Source of the DNA: Bacillota bacterium
Lineage (GTDB): Bacteria; Bacillota; Clostridia; Acetivibrionales; DTU013
Reading direction: 5' to 3'
DNA length: 64,000 nt
Assembly (NCBI GenBank): GCA_023435745.1
Contig: JAEZMD010000016.1
Location: 1 to 64,000, forward strand
Below are positions 61,274 to 64,000 of this stretch, piece by piece. Made by a program: the position numbers and the translations under genes. Position 1 is the stretch's first letter, and every line of letters starts with the position of its first letter. The notes beneath the pieces are model-generated. The model did not search any database and was not told the origin of the DNA. It saw only the letters and a program-made list of their open reading frames with translations.

Positions 61274-61951
61274 ATGGGAAATATTTATGTATTTTTTGAT
61301 CACGGTATTCCGCAGATCGGCTGCACAGATTGCGGAAGCTGCAACAGTCTGATGGGAAAGAGCTTATGCAGTATTAAAAACAGAGGCTGCTGTCATTATT
61401 TTCCCGAGTTTACGCTGGTAGATATTCAAAGAATGGCTATACTGGATAGCGGACATATGGCACTCGAAATCATATTGTCAAATCCCGGCACTATTGTGAA
61501 TAGATATAATATCTATGCCAAAGGACCTTTTGATAAGGAAGCATATGAAAAATATATATCATCCGGAAAGCTTTTAGAAACCGGCAGCATAAGAGATCAT
61601 ACCATATTTTTCAGGACCTGCCCGTTTGTAAGTCCCGGTTACGGCTGTAAACTACCGGTGCGATTCCGTACTACGGTCTGCAACTTCTTTATATGTGAAG
61701 AGATTCTTCAGCAGGCTGATTTCCAGGATGCTCTTAAGGATTACATGCAGGAACGTTCCAGATATACACGATGGATATACCGGGAAAACGGTCAGCTTCA
61801 ACATATCCTGGAGGCAAATGGGCTGGATCTGATCTCCGACTTTCAGAACACAATAAATCTGCTGGCTGAGCTGGGACAGGAAAATTATGAATTTCCGACG
61901 CTTGATTCTGTCGCATACAACTCGGACTCCGGGTTGGATTCAGCCTCCTGA
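61274..61951 (+). CDS. YkgJ-like cysteine-cluster protein
   Basis: 225 residues with cysteines at 17, 20, 23, 32, 39, 40, 116, 125, 136 and 141. The layout CxxCxxC...CC-HYFPEFTLVDI followed by CPFVSPGYGCKLPVRFRTTVC and FFIC (core C-x8-C-x10-C-x4-C) matches the YkgJ/UPF0153 family of putative zinc- or iron-chelating proteins, whose function is unknown. GGGGGC precedes the ATG. Its last 67 bases overlap the convergent GH94 gene. Confidence 0.75.
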   Translation: MGNIYVFFDHGIPQIGCTDCGSCNSLMGKSLCSIKNRGCCHYFPEFTLVDIQRMAILDSGHMALEIILSNPGTIVNRYNIYAKGPFDKEAYEKYISSGKLLETGSIRDHTIFFRTCPFVSPGYGCKLPVRFRTTVCNFFICEEILQQADFQDALKDYMQERSRYTRWIYRENGQLQHILEANGLDLISDFQNTINLLAELGQENYEFPTLDSVAYNSDSGLDSAS

Positions 61952-64000
61952 GCAGATAAAAACGGCGTGCCCATGATGACTTCGACCCTGTGGAATCCGC
62001 TGCTGGCAAGGATAATAAAGCCGCCGGGACATGGCCTACCGTCCGCTGCAATATATGAAACTCCACAGTTCAGACTGTCGGGGTTTTTTATTTCGATGTG
62101 GTAGACAGCCTGATCCGTACGGTAATCGATCTTAAATCCGTCCCAGTTCTTTGGTATGCATGGATTGATATACAATTTGTCTCCACTTTTCCTGAATCCG
62201 GCGATGTTTTCCAGACCGACCTTATAAAGCCATCCTGCCGCTCCCGTATACCATGTCCACCCGCCGCGGCCTGTATGGGGATGCACTGCATAGACATCTG
62301 CCGCTACGACATAAGGCTCTGTCCTGTATCTGGAATATTCGAGCTCTGTTCTTGCATGATTAACCGGATTCAACATATGGAATAACTCGCTTGCCTTATC
62401 TCCCTTGCCAAGCTGAGCAAAAGCCATGACAGTCCATATGGCCGCATGGGTGTACTGACCGCCGTTTTCCCTGACACCCGGCACATACCCCTTGATATAT
62501 CCGGGGTGCAGATTCCCTTTATCAAAGGGAGGCGTCAGCAATTTGATGATCCCCTCATTACCGTCCACCAGGTATTTTTGTACCGCATCCATCGCCTCCG
62601 CCATTCTGTGCGGCTTTGCAGCCCCTGAAATAACAGACCAGGACTGAGAAATTGAGTCGATCATACATTCTGAATTATGAACGGAACCCAGCGGTGTACC
62701 GTCATCAAAGTAAGCCCTTCTGTACCAGCTTCCATCCCAGGCATCCCTTTCCATGTTTTCCTGTAGTCCGGCAGCCGCATCACGGTATGTCTGAACTCTA
62801 GCAAGATCCTCCATTAGCCGGCAGACAGGGATGAATTTTTTTAGTATGGAGATCAGAAACCAGCCGAGCCATACGCTTTCACCAATGCCTTTGTTGCCGA
62901 CTGTATTCATTCCGTCATTCCAGTCGCCGCCGCCTATGAGTGGCAACCCATGAGGTCCCGTGACAAGGGATCTGTCAATCGCAAGAGTGCAGTGCTCATA
63001 AACACTGGCGACCTTATCCGAGATCTGCGGCTGTTCATACTTCTCATCCTCGCCTTCAGTCAGAATGCTGCCCTTCAGAAAAGGCGCCTGTTCATAAAGG
63101 ATGGATGCGTCTGCTGTTTTCTCAATGTACTCAGCAGTAACATAAGCAAGCCAGAGTAAATCATCCGAATACCTTGTACGGATTCCCTTACCCCCCTCCA
63201 TATGCCACCAGTGCTGCACATCCCCTTCCTCGAACTGCCTCGAGGCATGCAGCAGGATCTGACCTCTGGTCAGCGAAGGCCAAGTGTTCAGCAGCGCCAT
63301 ACTATCCTGAAGCTGATCCCTGAAGCCATATGCGCCCCCCGCCTGATAATAGCCGGTTCTTGCCCAAAGCCTGCATGCGATTGTCTGATACATAAACCAT
63401 CCGTTCATCATGACATCAAATGAATCATCGGGCGTATGAACCTGTATGGTCTCCAATATTGTTTTCCAATATTCCCTCACCCTCTCCAGTTCCGCCGCAG
63501 CCGTCCGTATATCCCTGAACCGGGCGGCAAGCTCGGCGGCCTGCTGTGTATCGGCTCCGCTGCCCAGCAGGAAGACAATGCCGACTTCCTCTTCAGGCTC
63601 CAGTTGTATCTTTCCCATGATAGCGGCACAAGGATCGATCCCTGCCCCCGTAACACCCGAAAGACTTTCCCCTGTCAGGGCAAGCGGCTCGGAGAGGTCT
63701 CCTGAGTGGCCGATAAAAGAGATCCGGTCGCCTGTCACAGAGGACTCCTCGATATTCGTAGCTAAAAACGCAACCCGTCCTTTGAATTCGCTGTTGTATT
63801 TGTTTTCAGCATACAGAACCCTTTTTTCATCCCGCCATGTGATGATATACGGTGACGTCACTTTTTCATCAACACCTAAAACCGGTCTGGTATAATAAGT
63901 GATGGTCAGCTCCCTTTTTCTTCCCGTAATATTGGCGACTGTGATCAGACAGATCTTCACCTGTGAGTCCAGCGCCGCAAACATGGTCAGGGACTGATTG
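61885..64000 (-). CDS. GH94-type glucan phosphorylase module, 5' part outside window
   Basis: About 705 C-terminal residues; the frame is open at the right edge without a preceding stop, so the N-terminus is missing. The visible part is the (alpha/alpha)6 barrel of GH94 with its jelly-roll ends: YGFRDQLQDSMALL, EGDVQHWWH, RTRYSDDLLWLAYVTAEYI (core RYSDDLLWLAYV), GGGDWNDGMN (general-acid aspartate), and GGWTWYTGAAGWLY. The QHWWH and SDDLLWL blocks are those of cyclic beta-1,2-glucan synthase C-termini and of 1,2-beta-oligoglucan phosphorylases. Which of the two it is depends on the missing N-terminal part. Confidence 0.9.
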   Translation of the reverse strand, partial: NQSLTMFAALDSQVKICLITVANITGRKRELTITYYTRPVLGVDEKVTSPYIITWRDEKRVLYAENKYNSEFKGRVAFLATNIEESSVTGDRISFIGHSGDLSEPLALTGESLSGVTGAGIDPCAAIMGKIQLEPEEEVGIVFLLGSGADTQQAAELAARFRDIRTAAAELERVREYWKTILETIQVHTPDDSFDVMMNGWFMYQTIACRLWARTGYYQAGGAYGFRDQLQDSMALLNTWPSLTRGQILLHASRQFEEGDVQHWWHMEGGKGIRTRYSDDLLWLAYVTAEYIEKTADASILYEQAPFLKGSILTEGEDEKYEQPQISDKVASVYEHCTLAIDRSLVTGPHGLPLIGGGDWNDGMNTVGNKGIGESVWLGWFLISILKKFIPVCRLMEDLARVQTYRDAAAGLQENMERDAWDGSWYRRAYFDDGTPLGSVHNSECMIDSISQSWSVISGAAKPHRMAEAMDAVQKYLVDGNEGIIKLLTPPFDKGNLHPGYIKGYVPGVRENGGQYTHAAIWTVMAFAQLGKGDKASELFHMLNPVNHARTELEYSRYRTEPYVVAADVYAVHPHTGRGGWTWYTGAAGWLYKVGLENIAGFRKSGDKLYINPCIPKNWDGFKIDYRTDQAVYHIEIKNPDSLNCGVSYIAADGRPCPGGFIILASSGFHRVEVIMGTPFLSAQEAESNPESELYATESSVGNS

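Noticed and set aside
1..64000. CRISPR arrays, transposases, prophage genes, rRNA and tRNA genes
   Set aside because: I looked for regular direct repeats, terminal inverted repeats with transposase frames and cloverleaf-like sequences and found none that hold up; a short tRNA could still be missed without a search tool.

Overview
The window comes from an endospore-forming, Gram-positive anaerobe of the class Clostridia. The evidence is the spoIIA sigma-F operon, a SpoIVFA/SpoIVFB-like pair, a Spo0E-like protein, a V-type ATPase, an electron-bifurcating NfnAB pair, MinCDE together with MreBCD, HPr kinase, and strong purine-rich ribosome binding sites with frequent TTG/GTG starts. A relative of the cellulolytic clostridia (Ruminiclostridium/Acetivibrio group) is my best guess from gene order and the glycosidase content; this is inference. 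Almost everything is transcribed leftwards (minus strand). I saw no rRNA, tRNA, CRISPR array, transposase or phage gene.

Layout. 1-1.6 kb: the end of a sugar locus (SMP-30-like protein cut by the left edge, Gfo/Idh/MocA oxidoreductase). 2.0-10.7 kb: a conserved block read hprK, murB, rapZ, yvcK, glycogen debranching enzyme, whiA, spoIIAA, spoIIAB, sigF, with a near-perfect sigma-H promoter in front of spoIIAA. 11-20.9 kb: a carbohydrate-uptake and glycosidase operon (binding lipoprotein, two permeases, a TIM-barrel glycosidase fused to a sialidase-type propeller, a lipoprotein paralogue of that propeller, a GH2 enzyme) divergent from a GntR/LacI-type regulator. A 14-bp operator-like element between the regulator and the transport operon recurs at 13/14 in front of the Gfo/Idh gene, so the two sugar loci probably form one regulon although housekeeping genes separate them.

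20.9-29.6 kb: a complete V-type ATPase operon (H, I, K, E, C, F, A, B, D) whose K subunit keeps all five sodium ligands known from Enterococcus hirae NtpK. 29.7-34.2 kb: nfnAB behind a terminator-like leader hairpin, and a sodium:solute symporter with a 38-residue accessory protein behind a potentially structured leader. 34.2-47.5 kb: metF, then maf, radC, mreBCD, mrdA, minCDE, mgsA and the M23/M50 pair (cell shape, division-site placement, sporulation), then motAB.

47.6-58.7 kb: an envelope-linked group (Asp23, flippase-like UPF0104 protein, PspC, an unassigned class I isoprenoid-type enzyme), asnS, a phosphoesterase whose mRNA may be leaderless, a cytoplasmic ParB-like/BMP fusion, a PDZ membrane protein resembling MinJ in architecture, NADP isocitrate dehydrogenase, a SEC-C protein and an ECF S component. 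58.7-64 kb: a mixed region with short repeats, a hypothetical protein, a second ECF-type membrane protein, a Spo0E-like gene, a YkgJ-like cysteine-rich protein, and the C-terminal part of a GH94 enzyme cut by the right edge.

The best candidates for undescribed biology are the unidentified RNA leader and Shine-Dalgarno-masking hairpin of the symporter operon, the isoprenoid-type enzyme, the glycosidase-propeller fusion with its regulon, and the ParB/BMP fusion.
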